Assembly (NCBI GenBank): GCA_945870465.1
Contig: CAMBSS010000049.1
Location: 1-25,136 of the forward strand
Direction of reading: 5' to 3'
Length of the DNA: 25,136 nucleotides
From: Bordetella parapertussis
GTDB taxonomy: Bacteria; Pseudomonadota; Gammaproteobacteria; Burkholderiales; SG8-41
Shown: positions 1 through 8,131 of the stretch, piece by piece
Layout of the letters: the number at the start of each line of letters is the position of its first letter
Position numbering within the stretch: position 1 is the first letter of the stretch
Translations under genes and position numbers: made by a program
The notes under the pieces: generated by a model
What the model was told of the DNA's origin: nothing
The model's input: the letters and a program-made list of their open reading frames with translations, nothing else
Databases searched by the model: none

Positions 1-330
1 CGGGCCGGGCGAGTCGGCGGGTATCACTATCGTTTCGCCGGTTGCGATCAGAGCGTTGTTAGAGCGGTAACCGACGTCCGCTTTCTGCGGCGGCTTCGTA
101 TTGGTGCCTTTGCGCTTGTTGCCCCATTCGAGGTGCGCCAGGTAGTTGAGGCCGGCACAATAAAAATTCGCGGGTTCGCACGGCAGCAGCACCTTGAGCG
201 AGGACAACGTATGGCGTTTGTCGGTCGTGCGCCAGGCGGCGAACAGCGAGCCGTCGAGTTCGACGACCGTGCTGCCTTCGACGCTGCCGAAGAAGACGCG
301 GCCCTGCAGATCGAAACGTCCTAATTTCAT
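1..330 (-). CDS. Fumarylacetoacetate hydrolase (FAH) family protein, N-terminal part (cut by window edge)
   Basis: On the minus strand an open frame of exactly 110 codons starts with ATG at 330 and runs off the left edge. It begins MKLGRFDLQGRVFFG and contains the block CAGLNYLAHLEWG at residues 58-70. That block matches the CxGxNYxxHxxE signature at the start of the FAH catalytic domain, where the His-Glu pair helps bind catalysis-critical groups. The first ~50 residues fit the short N-terminal domain seen in many bacterial FAH proteins. The family includes isomerases, decarboxylases and C-C bond hydrolases of aromatic meta-cleavage pathways, all cytoplasmic and metal-dependent; the metal-binding Glu/Asp residues would lie outside the window, so substrate cannot be assigned. 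A GGGA stretch lies 5 nt before the ATG. A TATAGT hexamer at 378-373 could be its -10 box. The gene is divergent from the membrane protein at 478. Confidence 0.85.
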   Translation of the reverse strand, partial: MKLGRFDLQGRVFFGSVEGSTVVELDGSLFAAWRTTDKRHTLSSLKVLLPCEPANFYCAGLNYLAHLEWGNKRKGTNTKPPQKADVGYRSNNALIATGETIVIPADSPGP

Positions 331-372
331 ATTGTCCCGCGATTTGAATGAGGTGTGCGCGACCGAAAGAAT

Positions 373-378
373 ACTATA
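373..378 (-). promoter_or_regulatory. Possible -10 box (TATAGT) for the FAH-family gene
   Basis: On the minus strand TATAGT lies about 43 nt before the ATG at 330, in the AT-richest part of the 147-bp divergent gap. No convincing -35 hexamer is seen (TTTAAT lies 16 nt upstream), so this is a weak call. Confidence 0.25.
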
Positions 379-477
379 TTTGCCGTTGCCATCGATTAAA
401 CTTCCACCGTTATGCGCGCCGATCGCACGCCGCCGGTATCATCGAAAAGTCCTTACAACGCAGGGAGAGTTCGCCGC

Positions 478-2295
478 ATGCCGCCAGGCCGCATTTTCCA
501 GCGCGGGTTTCTGCTCGCGCGCTTCCGGCCGCTCACTTGGTGCTGCGGTCTCTTGTTCGCGGGCATGGCGGTCGCCGGCTGGATCAAGCTGCGCTATGGG
601 TTCAATTTTATGGACGAAGGCATGTTCATGGCGGACGGCTGGCGTTTGAGCTCGGGCGATCGATTGTTTCCGGACAGCCGCATCAATGCCGTCATGATGT
701 ATGCCATATTCAATGCGGCAGTTTTCAAAGTATTCCCGGGAGTCACGCTGCTGGGCTTTCGCGAGCTGCAGCAGCTGCTCGCATTGCTGGCAATCACGTT
801 GTTCGCGGCGGCGGCGTATCGCTGGACGGGCAGGCTGTGGTTGATATTGCTGGCGCTTTCGGTGTTTGCATTTACGGGGCTCGACGTGGTCGGCGCCAAC
901 GCCAATCTTTCATACCTGACGTATCCGCACCTGTTTTTCCTGCTGCATTTGTCCCTGCTGCTGTTTGCTCTCGACAGCCGGCGCGCGGTCGTGCGCCCGG
1001 CGTTTTTCGTCGCCTCGGGCGTATCGCTGTGGGCGGTCGGGTTCAGTTTCCTGCCGCTCGCATCGGCCATGGCGATCCCCGTCGCGACATGGCTCGCCAT
1101 GCGGCACATGGGGTGGCGGGAAGAATTTACCCGCAGGGAAATGCTGCTGGTCATTGGTCCGGGGCTCGCGTTATGGGCGGCTTTTCTCGCGGTCTGCGGC
1201 CATGAGTTTGTGCCCGCGCTGCTGGATATTTACCACTACATCAAGGAAGGCGGCGTCGAATCCGGATTCGACCGCGTGCCGCTCCAATACGTCGGCGTGA
1301 CCGCGGTCTTCGCTACGGTGCTGGTTTCCATCAGTCATTTGTCGTTGCCCGTATTTTTCAGAATGGGCGCGCTGACAGTGATGATGATGTTTATCATTGC
1401 CAACACCAATTTGTTCAACCTGGTCACGTCGTTCTGGCAGGGTTGGTTTCCTCTGCAGATGTGGTTCTGCGCGCTGATGATGGTGACGATGGCGGCGCTG
1501 CTCGGCCGCCTGTTTTACCGGGGGCGATGCGGAGCAGCCTTCGACCGGACTGACGTGCTGTATCTGGTGCTGGTGCTTCCTTCCGCTTTGTTCGCATTGC
1601 TGTTCAGCCAGTTCACCGTCACGGGGGTGCTGGTCGTCAGTTACGTGGCTCTGCCCGTGAGCACGGCACTGGCGCAATTTACGTTCACGCGATTGCAAAA
1701 TCTTCGCATCGGGGAAAAAGCGGCCGCACTGGCGGTCGCCGCATTACTGCTGCCTTTTTATTACAACCTGGTGCGCGCGGATTGGGAGTTCACGTTCTTC
1801 GACTTGCCGCCGAAATTTCTCACGCGCCCGCTGGCAGGTGGCTTTGGCGAGGGGATTTATACCAGCGAATTCAACCATGAACTCGTCGCCTGGCTCGTGC
1901 AGACCGCAAAACTTCATTCGAACGAAGGAGATTTCGTCATCGTCGAAGGGCAATCGCCTATGGTCTATATGACCATCCGGCGACGGCCCGCTCTGAATCA
2001 CTCTTTTACCGGATGGGCGTCGTCGCGCTCGCTGCAACGCGACGCGTTGGGAGTCATGGTGCAGCAGGGGCGGGAGCCGAAAATCGCGTACCGGTTTTTG
2101 TTTGCCCCCATGATTTTGCCCGGAGCAGCATCCGCCGAAAAGTTCACCCTTGGCCCGCGCTTCAATTATCAGCAAAGCGAACCGCTTTCCACCTACCTGG
2201 CGGGGCACATGCGGTATGCCGATGCCTTTGATTTCCGCGGGCGCAGAGTGGTCGAACTCTACGTTCGCGCGCCGGAAAGCGCGGCGAAGCCCTGA
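478..2295 (+). CDS. Multi-pass membrane protein, GT-C glycosyltransferase-like
   Basis: The product is a 605-residue polytopic inner-membrane protein. About ten or eleven hydrophobic segments can be read, beginning at residues ~20-37, and the last ~140 residues are mostly soluble. Right after the first membrane segment comes the loop FMDEGMFMADGWRLSSG (residues 44-60). This resembles the first periplasmic loop of GT-C enzymes (ArnT/PMT/GT39-like), where an Asp-Glu pair (here D46-E47) is catalytic; those enzymes transfer sugars from polyprenyl-phosphate donors. I chose ATG 478 because GGGAGAG lies 7 nt upstream; an in-frame ATG at 412 would add 22 residues without a clear ribosome site. It has no obvious link to the catabolic genes. 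The GT-C call rests on the loop motif and topology only; another polytopic family is possible. Confidence 0.7.
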   Translation: MPPGRIFQRGFLLARFRPLTWCCGLLFAGMAVAGWIKLRYGFNFMDEGMFMADGWRLSSGDRLFPDSRINAVMMYAIFNAAVFKVFPGVTLLGFRELQQLLALLAITLFAAAAYRWTGRLWLILLALSVFAFTGLDVVGANANLSYLTYPHLFFLLHLSLLLFALDSRRAVVRPAFFVASGVSLWAVGFSFLPLASAMAIPVATWLAMRHMGWREEFTRREMLLVIGPGLALWAAFLAVCGHEFVPALLDIYHYIKEGGVESGFDRVPLQYVGVTAVFATVLVSISHLSLPVFFRMGALTVMMMFIIANTNLFNLVTSFWQGWFPLQMWFCALMMVTMAALLGRLFYRGRCGAAFDRTDVLYLVLVLPSALFALLFSQFTVTGVLVVSYVALPVSTALAQFTFTRLQNLRIGEKAAALAVAALLLPFYYNLVRADWEFTFFDLPPKFLTRPLAGGFGEGIYTSEFNHELVAWLVQTAKLHSNEGDFVIVEGQSPMVYMTIRRRPALNHSFTGWASSRSLQRDALGVMVQQGREPKIAYRFLFAPMILPGAASAEKFTLGPRFNYQQSEPLSTYLAGHMRYADAFDFRGRRVVELYVRAPESAAKP

Positions 2296-2338
2296 CGTCG
2301 CAGGTGTTTTGCCTGTGCGCAACAGCCCTGTTCGGCGA

Positions 2339-3331
2339 TCAGTCTATTTTCAGGTTTGCGGCCTTGACGACTTTCGCCCAGCGGGCAGTGTCTTCCTTGA
2401 GATAGGCGCCGAACTCCTTGGGCGCCATCAGCGCGGGCTCGGCGCCGACGCCGGAGAGGAAGTTTTTCATGTCGTCGCTGTTGGTGATTTTCGCCACTGC
2501 TTCATACAGGCGGCGGATGATAGGTTCCGGCGTCTTCGCCGGCGCGAGCAGGCCGGTCCACGAGTTCACCTCGAAACCTGTGAGCCCCTGTTCGCTGATG
2601 GTGGGCAAATCGGGCATTTGCGGTGAGCGTTTCAACGAAGCCACGCCAAGCGCGCGCACGCGTCCAGCCCTGATGTGGGCGGAGAGCGCGGTGGCTCCCG
2701 TGCAGATCATCGGTATCTGTCCGCTCAGCACGTCTATCATCGCGACGGCCGCACCCTTGTAAGGGATATGCACGATGTCGATGCTGGCCATGACCTTGAA
2801 TAGTTCTCCGCACAGATGCGGCGAGCCGCCGTTGCCGCTCGATGCAAAGTTGAGCGTGCCCGGCTTGGCCTTGGCGAGCGCGATCAGTTCCTTGATGTTG
2901 TTCGCCGGCACTGCGGGATTGACGACCAGTACATACGGAATCGACGCATACATCGCAATGGGGGCCAAGTCTTTGATGGGGCTGTAGCCGAGATTGGAAT
3001 AAACGCTGGGGCCAACTGCCAGTGGGCCGGCGACGCCGATCAAGAGCGTATAGCCGTCGGGAATGGCTTTCGCCACCATTTCGGAACCCATGTTCCCGCT
3101 CGCACCGGAGCGGTTGTCGACCACTACTTGCTGTCCCAGCTCATTTCCCAGGCGTATCGCGAGCGCGCGACCGAGGATGTCGTTGGTGCTGGCGCCGGGC
3201 GGGTAGGGCACGATCAGGCGTATCGGCCGGTTGGGATAGGCTTGAGCACACGCGAGCTGGACGGCGGCCGCACACAGCAGCGCAAGAAAAAGTTTCGGCG
3301 CGAAAATCGCACGCGTCTTGAAAAGCATCAT
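2339..3331 (-). CDS. Bug/TctC family tripartite tricarboxylate transporter receptor (1)
   Basis: This 330-residue secreted binding protein has a signal peptide over residues 1-30 ending in a run of Ala/Cys, then the family opening YPNRPIRLIVPYPPG. Next come VVVDNRSGASGNMGSE (69-84), PDGYTLL (91-97) and HIPYKG (188-193), all hallmarks of Bug receptors that bind organic acids or amino acids in the periplasm. The ligand loop reads PPGASTND instead of the usual PPGGxxD, so one Gly is replaced and the Asp shifts by a residue, which may alter the ligand. A GGAGGAG site lies 5 nt before the ATG at 3331; a second ATG follows immediately. It lies 80 bp downstream of the PrpD-family gene and is probably cotranscribed with it. 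The ligand is unknown. Confidence 0.93.
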   Translation of the reverse strand: MMLFKTRAIFAPKLFLALLCAAAVQLACAQAYPNRPIRLIVPYPPGASTNDILGRALAIRLGNELGQQVVVDNRSGASGNMGSEMVAKAIPDGYTLLIGVAGPLAVGPSVYSNLGYSPIKDLAPIAMYASIPYVLVVNPAVPANNIKELIALAKAKPGTLNFASSGNGGSPHLCGELFKVMASIDIVHIPYKGAAVAMIDVLSGQIPMICTGATALSAHIRAGRVRALGVASLKRSPQMPDLPTISEQGLTGFEVNSWTGLLAPAKTPEPIIRRLYEAVAKITNSDDMKNFLSGVGAEPALMAPKEFGAYLKEDTARWAKVVKAANLKID

Positions 3332-3411
3332 GGCTACTCCTCCAGGAAACTGCGCTGCGGCCTGATTGGAACGTCAGCGCCCGTGCATTCTACTTGGAAT
3401 GCGTGGAACGT

Positions 3412-4812
3412 TCAGCACAGCAACCGCGTTACCTCGGCAATGTCCTTGATGTTATCGAGTTTTTGGATCATGTCGAAGGCCTGTCCGGCACGGCTTTCGC
3501 CGATGTGTTGCGAATGGTGCGCGCAGTCGATAAATTTTTCGTGCAGAACGTTCCACGCGAGCTCGCGCGTGGGCGAGCCGGGCGCCTTGTCGACGCGTAT
3601 GGTTTCTGATTTTCCATTGCTTAAATGGATTTCAACCTCGACAAAGCCCTTGCTGCCCGAGCTGCGCGTTTCGAACAGCGGATCGTCGCCGCGGCAGGCG
3701 GGGTTTTCCGCGGCATCGATGCGTTCGTAGAGAGTCGCAATCTCCTTGCGCTGCACGTATTCGTCGGTAAACGTTGCCAGCGCGCATTTACCGTCCAGCA
3801 GCGCGGCTGCCAGCGGATAGTGCAGGCTGAATTTGCCTTCAAGCCCGGTCACCGGGCGCGGATAGGTGAGCACGTGCATGCCGCCCGGCGGCATGCGGCA
3901 AATCACCTTGGCGACATTCGTTGCATCGCAAGCGAGTTTCCCGCGCAGCGCGAGCAGGCCGTCGATCGCGCGGTGGGACGCGTAGCAGCAGGGGAATTTT
4001 TTCAGGGCGAGACCCGGATCGACGATGATGTAAGGCTTGCCCAGGCCTTTGACGGTGATATCGACACTGGATGCGGCGACGCCGTAGGAACTGAAGAAGC
4101 CGGCTTTAGCTTCGAGCACGTCGGGCGCAGCACTGAAGCCGGAAGCGGCGAGATTGAAAGCGGTGAGCGCACTGCGTGCCGCGATGCCGGTATGCAGCGG
4201 CTTGGTCATGGTGCCGAAGTTGCGCCGCAGTCCGCTGGACATCGACGAAGCGATGCCGAACGCCTGTTGGATCGCCGCGACATCGAGCTTGTGCAGTTTC
4301 GCGAGTGCCGCGAGACCGGAGAATAGCGCCAACGTGCCGGTCGCGTGAAAACCGCGCTGATAATGGCCGTTGGTCATGCCGATGCCGATATTGCCGCCGA
4401 CTTCCACGCCCACCAGATAGGCTTCGATGAACGCGCGGCCATCGACGCGTTTGCCATGGATGCTGGCGAGCAGGGCGGCGACGATGACGGCGCTGGGATG
4501 CGCGGGCATGATGGACAGCACGTCGTCGTAATCAAGTGCGTGGCCGAACGTGCCATTGACGAGAGCTGCGGTTTCCGGTGCCGCGGTCATTGCGGTGCCA
4601 AGTATCGGTATGGGGCCCGGCGCCTGCGCGGCAGCGAGATACTTATGCAGGGGTTCCGCGACTTCCGAGCCCGCGCCGGCGACGATCACCGCGAAAGTAT
4701 CGGCGAGCGCTTTTTTGGCTTTTTCCGTGCTGGCGGGCGGGAAGTCGGAGATGGAGGTGCGCGCAATAAATTCTGCGATGGCCGCGGTGGCGCCCATGGT
4801 CGTGCCTTTCAT
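3412..4812 (-). CDS. MmgE/PrpD family protein (1)
   Basis: The 466-residue length matches the MmgE/PrpD family, whose members include 2-methylcitrate dehydratase, cis-aconitate decarboxylase and many uncharacterised hydro-lyases. The signature GTFGHALDYDD lies at residues 87-97 with the characteristic His91 and acidic pair. GFHATGTLALFSGLAAL and the block KPLHTGIAARSALTAFNLA are also recognisable, as is the cysteine-rich KKFPCCYASHRAIDGLLAL. It has no signal peptide and should be cytoplasmic. M1 (4812) has a ribosome-site-like GGAAA too close to the ATG; M6 (4797) has AAAGG at 7 nt and may be the real start. It is the first gene of a leftward pair with receptor 1, so the receptor's ligand may be a substrate or precursor of this enzyme (inference). 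The exact reaction cannot be read. Confidence 0.9.
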   Translation of the reverse strand: MKGTTMGATAAIAEFIARTSISDFPPASTEKAKKALADTFAVIVAGAGSEVAEPLHKYLAAAQAPGPIPILGTAMTAAPETAALVNGTFGHALDYDDVLSIMPAHPSAVIVAALLASIHGKRVDGRAFIEAYLVGVEVGGNIGIGMTNGHYQRGFHATGTLALFSGLAALAKLHKLDVAAIQQAFGIASSMSSGLRRNFGTMTKPLHTGIAARSALTAFNLAASGFSAAPDVLEAKAGFFSSYGVAASSVDITVKGLGKPYIIVDPGLALKKFPCCYASHRAIDGLLALRGKLACDATNVAKVICRMPPGGMHVLTYPRPVTGLEGKFSLHYPLAAALLDGKCALATFTDEYVQRKEIATLYERIDAAENPACRGDDPLFETRSSGSKGFVEVEIHLSNGKSETIRVDKAPGSPTRELAWNVLHEKFIDCAHHSQHIGESRAGQAFDMIQKLDNIKDIAEVTRLLC

Positions 4813-4941
4813 TTTCCGGTTGGTGAGTATGATACCGCGTGACGGCAGCGCAACGGATTCCGCGAATACGCGTAAAATCGCAATCGCAAATCAATGCGAC
4901 CGCATTTCAAGTGCGGCTTGAACTCGTCAGGCAAATCAAAA

Positions 4942-5901
4942 ATGCAGCGTGCAATTTGTTTATGGGCATTGGCTGTGCTGTGCGGCGGCATTGCGCATGC
5001 GCAGCCTTATCCGAGCAAACCGATCCGCATCGTCATTCCGTATCCGCCCGGCGGCGGCACCGATATTGTGATGAGGCCGGTGAGTGTGCGCCTCTCCGAG
5101 CGCCTCGGCCAGCCGGTCGTCATCGACAATCGCGGCGGCGCGACCGGTACGATAGGCAGCGAATCCGTTGCGCGCGCAGCGCCCGACGGTTACACGTTGC
5201 TCGCGCATACCAACGCTGGCATCACCATCCTGCCGCATCTGAACAAGAAGCTGCCGTACGATCCGCTGAAAGACTTTGCGCCGGTGACGATGGCCGCCTC
5301 GTCGCCATACATATTCGTCGTGCATCCGAAAGTCGCGGCGACTTCCGTCGCGCAAATCATTGCGATGGCCAAGGCGCGGCCGGGTGAACTTAATTACGCA
5401 ACGTCGGGCAATGGCGCATCGACGCATCTGGCGACCCTGCTGTTCTGCCAGATGGCGGACATCAAAATGGTGCATATCCCCTATAAAGGGTCCGGGCCGG
5501 CGACCACTGAATTGCTCGCGGGGCAGGTGCAGATGCGCTTTTCCAGCATACCGCCGGTATTGCCGCACGTGCGCAATGGCCGCCTGCGCGCGCTGGCAGT
5601 GACCAGCGCAAAGCGTTTCAGCCTGCTGCCGGACCTGCCCACCGTGGCGGAAACCTTGCCGGGTTTCGACGTCGAATCCTGGTACGGCGTGTTTGCGCCG
5701 ACCGGCACGCCGCCTGCCATCATCAAGAAGCTGAATGCGGAATTCGCCGCGGCGCTGAGTTCGCCCGAAATCAAGGCGTTGCTGGCGACCGACGGCTCGG
5801 AAGTCGTCGCCTCGTCGCCGGAATATTTCGGCAAGGTCATACGTGCGGAATTCGCCCGCTGGGCTCCGGTGGTCAAGGAGTCCGGGGCGAAAATCGATTG
5901 A
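4942..5901 (+). CDS. Bug/TctC family tripartite tricarboxylate transporter receptor (2)
   Basis: The 319-residue protein starts with a compact signal peptide, MQRAICLWALAVLCGGIAHA, cut before QPYPSKPIRIVIPYPPGGGTD. The Asp of the PPGGxxD ligand loop is residue 41. VVIDNRGGATGTIGSE, PDGYTLL and HIPYKGSG follow in the usual order and spacing. ATG 4942 is preferred over 4894 because only the shorter form gives a normal signal peptide length. The gene is divergent from the PrpD-family gene across about 130 bp. The amidohydrolase gene begins 2 bp after its stop, so transport and hydrolysis of a related compound are probably coupled (inference). No TctA/TctB partner is in the window; orphan Bug receptors usually share a membrane complex encoded elsewhere. 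Confidence 0.94.
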   Translation: MQRAICLWALAVLCGGIAHAQPYPSKPIRIVIPYPPGGGTDIVMRPVSVRLSERLGQPVVIDNRGGATGTIGSESVARAAPDGYTLLAHTNAGITILPHLNKKLPYDPLKDFAPVTMAASSPYIFVVHPKVAATSVAQIIAMAKARPGELNYATSGNGASTHLATLLFCQMADIKMVHIPYKGSGPATTELLAGQVQMRFSSIPPVLPHVRNGRLRALAVTSAKRFSLLPDLPTVAETLPGFDVESWYGVFAPTGTPPAIIKKLNAEFAAALSSPEIKALLATDGSEVVASSPEYFGKVIRAEFARWAPVVKESGAKID

Positions 5902-5903
5902 TC

Positions 5904-6797
5904 ATGTCGGATAGCAACGAACCGCCAGTACCCGTCGACCAGCCTTGCGCGGCGCCCGACCTCAACCCGCGCAAGCCGTCGATTGAGGTGCCTCCGGGCG
6001 CATGTGACTGCCACGCGCATATATTCGGCGACCCGGCGCGTTATCCGTACAAGACGGTGCGGCGCTACACGCCGTCCGCCGCCAGCGTAGACGATTACCG
6101 GCACATGCTGAAAGTGCTGGGTATAGAGCGCGCGGTCATCGTGCAGACCGGCATCTTCCACGGCAACGACGTCACTTGCGACGTGCTCCAGGAGTCCGGC
6201 GGCAAATGGCGCGGCATCGCGCTGCTCGACGGCAGCGTGACGACGCAGGAAATCGCGCGCCTGAACGACGCCGGTTTTCGCGGCGTGCGTTTGAATCCGC
6301 GCAACGTCAAAGCCGACGATTTGAAAGACATGGAAATCATCGCGCAGAAAATCGCGCCTTTCGGCTGGCACCTGCAATTTCATCTCGATGCGCGCGACCT
6401 CGTCACGCTGGCGGATCGGCTGCGCAAGCTGCCGGTCGAGATCGTCGTCGATCACCTCGGGCATATGCCGGTGGAAGCAGGTGTAGACCATCCGGGATTC
6501 CAGGAACTGCTCGCCATGCTGCGCGAGGGCCGTTGCTGGGTGAAATTGTCATCACCCAACCGCTTCGGCGATCCGCGGCCGCCGTATCCGTCAGTATTGC
6601 CGTATGCACGCGCGCTGGTCGATGCTGCGCCGGAGCGCTGCTTGTGGGCGACCGATTGGCCGCATTCGCGGTTTGCGGGCTTCATGCCCAACGACGGCGA
6701 CCTGCTGGATCTGCTCGCAACGTGGGTGCCGGACGCCGGCGTGCGCAAGAAAATTCTCGTCGACAATCCGGCGCGGCTGTACGGGTTTGCGAAATAA
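5904..6797 (+). CDS. Amidohydrolase family 2 protein, 2-pyrone-4,6-dicarboxylate lactonase-like (1)
   Basis: The 297-residue cytoplasmic TIM-barrel hydrolase carries the metal motif DCHAH (HxH at His37 and His39) after the typical opening PPGACDCHAHIFGD. Further candidate active-site residues are His160 in QFHLD, His184 in VVDHLGH and Asp251 in ATDWPHS. This residue set and the 290-residue length fit the LigI/4-sulfomuconolactonase branch of the amidohydrolase superfamily, which opens lactones formed in aromatic-acid degradation. The true substrate is not readable. ATG 5904 is used; an in-frame TTG at 5898 overlaps the receptor stop codon. No strong ribosome site is visible, so translation may depend on coupling to the receptor gene just upstream. 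A second member of the same branch lies at 14081-14941. Confidence 0.88.
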   Translation: MSDSNEPPVPVDQPCAAPDLNPRKPSIEVPPGACDCHAHIFGDPARYPYKTVRRYTPSAASVDDYRHMLKVLGIERAVIVQTGIFHGNDVTCDVLQESGGKWRGIALLDGSVTTQEIARLNDAGFRGVRLNPRNVKADDLKDMEIIAQKIAPFGWHLQFHLDARDLVTLADRLRKLPVEIVVDHLGHMPVEAGVDHPGFQELLAMLREGRCWVKLSSPNRFGDPRPPYPSVLPYARALVDAAPERCLWATDWPHSRFAGFMPNDGDLLDLLATWVPDAGVRKKILVDNPARLYGFAK

Positions 6798-6891
6798 TTT
6801 TCCGGTACGGCGGCCGCGCGGAATAAATCCACGGCCGACTCACGGTAAACTGGCCGCCGGAGGACGTAAACCGTTACGAAAGGCTTCCGTG

Positions 6892-7197
6892 ATGCGCAAA
6901 CCGCCAATCATTGCCGCCCTGTTGCTGGCCGTCCTGTCGGCCATCACCCAAACTGCCGCTGCGCAGACCGCCGGCAAAACCATGCGCATCGTCGCGCTGA
7001 AGCTGCCCGAATACCTTGGCCAGCCGGTGATAGTGGACAACCGCCCGGGCGCTTCCGGTACGCTCGGCGCCGAAATGGTGGCGCGCTCCGCACCCGACGG
7101 CAACACGCTGTCGATCGCCAATGTCGGCACGCTGACCGTGCTGCCGCATCTGCTGGTGCATCCGATTAACAATGAAAGGAAACGCAATGCAGTTTGA
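6892..7197 (+). pseudogene. Bug/TctC receptor remnant with internal deletion and lost C-terminus
   Basis: A 101-codon frame starts with a normal signal peptide (MRKPPIIAALLLAVLSAITQ, then TAAAQ) and soon reads TMRIVALKLPEYLGQPVIVD. In intact relatives, about 18-20 residues containing PYPPGGxxD lie between RIV and KLPE, so the ligand loop has been removed in frame near 6995. The next block, NRPGASGTLGAEMVARSAPDGNTL, is normal, but homology ends near LPHLL (about 7158) and the frame stops at 7197, inside the next gene. Roughly two thirds of the protein is missing, so it cannot fold as a binding protein. AAAGG lies 8 nt before its ATG, so the short peptide may still be translated and exported. 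An assembly error is an alternative explanation. Confidence 0.85.
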
Positions 7198-8131
7198 CTG
7201 GTCCACACTCGGGAGCAAGGCGCCGACCGCGCTGGTAAAGGCGCGGACACTCGCGCATCACGCGGCGCAGTGGCCGGCCAAGGCGGCACGTGCAAATCTG
7301 GAGGCGCTGCCGGACGAAAGCCAATCCAGCCTCGAATGGGATGGTGAGCACAGCGCATTGTTTTCGCAATCGCTGCCGGCGGGCGGCGCCGAAGTGCGCG
7401 TCGGCCTGCGCCTTGCCGGCCTTGCACTGATACTGAAGCGCGGCAGCCTGGTGCTCGATACCTATGAGCTTGCGGGCCGGCGTGATTCCATGGTCGGCGT
7501 GTGGCTCGATTCGGCGTTGCGCGCGCTGGGGCTCAAAGCGGCGAGCGACGTGACCCTGCCTTATACGATACCTTCACATCCGGTTGCGCGCGGTTCGGCT
7601 TATGCTTTCAGCGGCGAGATGGAGGCCTTCGACGAACTGGTGAGCTGGTTTGACGCGGCAACAGATATGCTTGATGAAGTTCGCGCGGGATGTACTGATG
7701 CCCACGCCGGCGCAGTGCGCTGCTGGCCGCACCACTTCGACATCGCGACCCTGCTCAATTTCGAACCGGCAGAGGACGGAACTGCGCGCTCGATCGGCAT
7801 CGGTTTATCGCCGGGTGACCACCATTATCACCAGCCGTACGTTTACGTCAGCCCATGGCCGCATCTCAAAGCCGCGGGATTGCCATTGTTGCCGCCGCCG
7901 GGCCACTGGCACACGCAGGAATTCGTGGCCGCAGTGATGACCGGCGATCAAATCCTGGCGCTCGACGATCGCCGTGCAGGCACGCTTGCATTCGTGCGCG
8001 CCGCATATGATATCGGGCGTGAGAGGCTGGGCATCGCAGCACCTGATCCCGAATCCGGGCCTGAATCCGAGCCGGAACCTGCGGTTGAACCCGCCGCGAA
8101 CACGCAGGGCGCAGAAACCGGCAATGGTTAA
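7187..8131 (+). CDS. Conserved-looking protein of unknown function with WPHHFD motif
   Basis: The 314-residue protein has no signal peptide or membrane segment. ATG 7187 is chosen because AAAGGA lies 6 nt upstream; an earlier ATG at 7172 lacks a site. The most notable block is CWPHHFDIATLLNFE around residue 182, followed by GIGLSPGDHHYHQPYVYVSPWP and PPPGHWHTQEF. The dense His/Trp/Asp residues hint at a metal or ligand site. The pattern faintly recalls DUF5996-type proteins, but I cannot assign a family with confidence. The last ~25 residues are an acidic Pro/Glu-rich tail that looks disordered. Its stop overlaps the alpha/beta hydrolase start by 8 bp, so the two are translationally coupled and may work together. 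Confidence 0.8.
   Translation: MQFDWSTLGSKAPTALVKARTLAHHAAQWPAKAARANLEALPDESQSSLEWDGEHSALFSQSLPAGGAEVRVGLRLAGLALILKRGSLVLDTYELAGRRDSMVGVWLDSALRALGLKAASDVTLPYTIPSHPVARGSAYAFSGEMEAFDELVSWFDAATDMLDEVRAGCTDAHAGAVRCWPHHFDIATLLNFEPAEDGTARSIGIGLSPGDHHYHQPYVYVSPWPHLKAAGLPLLPPPGHWHTQEFVAAVMTGDQILALDDRRAGTLAFVRAAYDIGRERLGIAAPDPESGPESEPEPAVEPAANTQGAETGNG

Noticed and set aside
348..1205. 285-codon plus-strand open frame over the membrane protein
   Set aside because: The 478-2295 frame has regular membrane segments, a ribosome site and a GT-C-like loop; the overlapping frame is a His/Arg/Gly-rich shadow.
3385..3402. Hairpin GCATTC-TACTTG-GAATGC between PrpD and receptor 1
   Set aside because: Only 6 bp with no T-run and inside a probable operon; could be chance.
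4894..4916. Small palindromes (ATGCG-AC-CGCAT and CCGCA/TGCGG) upstream of receptor 2
   Set aside because: Short, GC-rich and without a matching promoter; not enough to call an operator.
8040..8110. Glu/Pro-rich short repeats in coding sequence
   Set aside because: They encode a disordered acidic tail of the 7187-8131 protein and do not form an independent repeat element.
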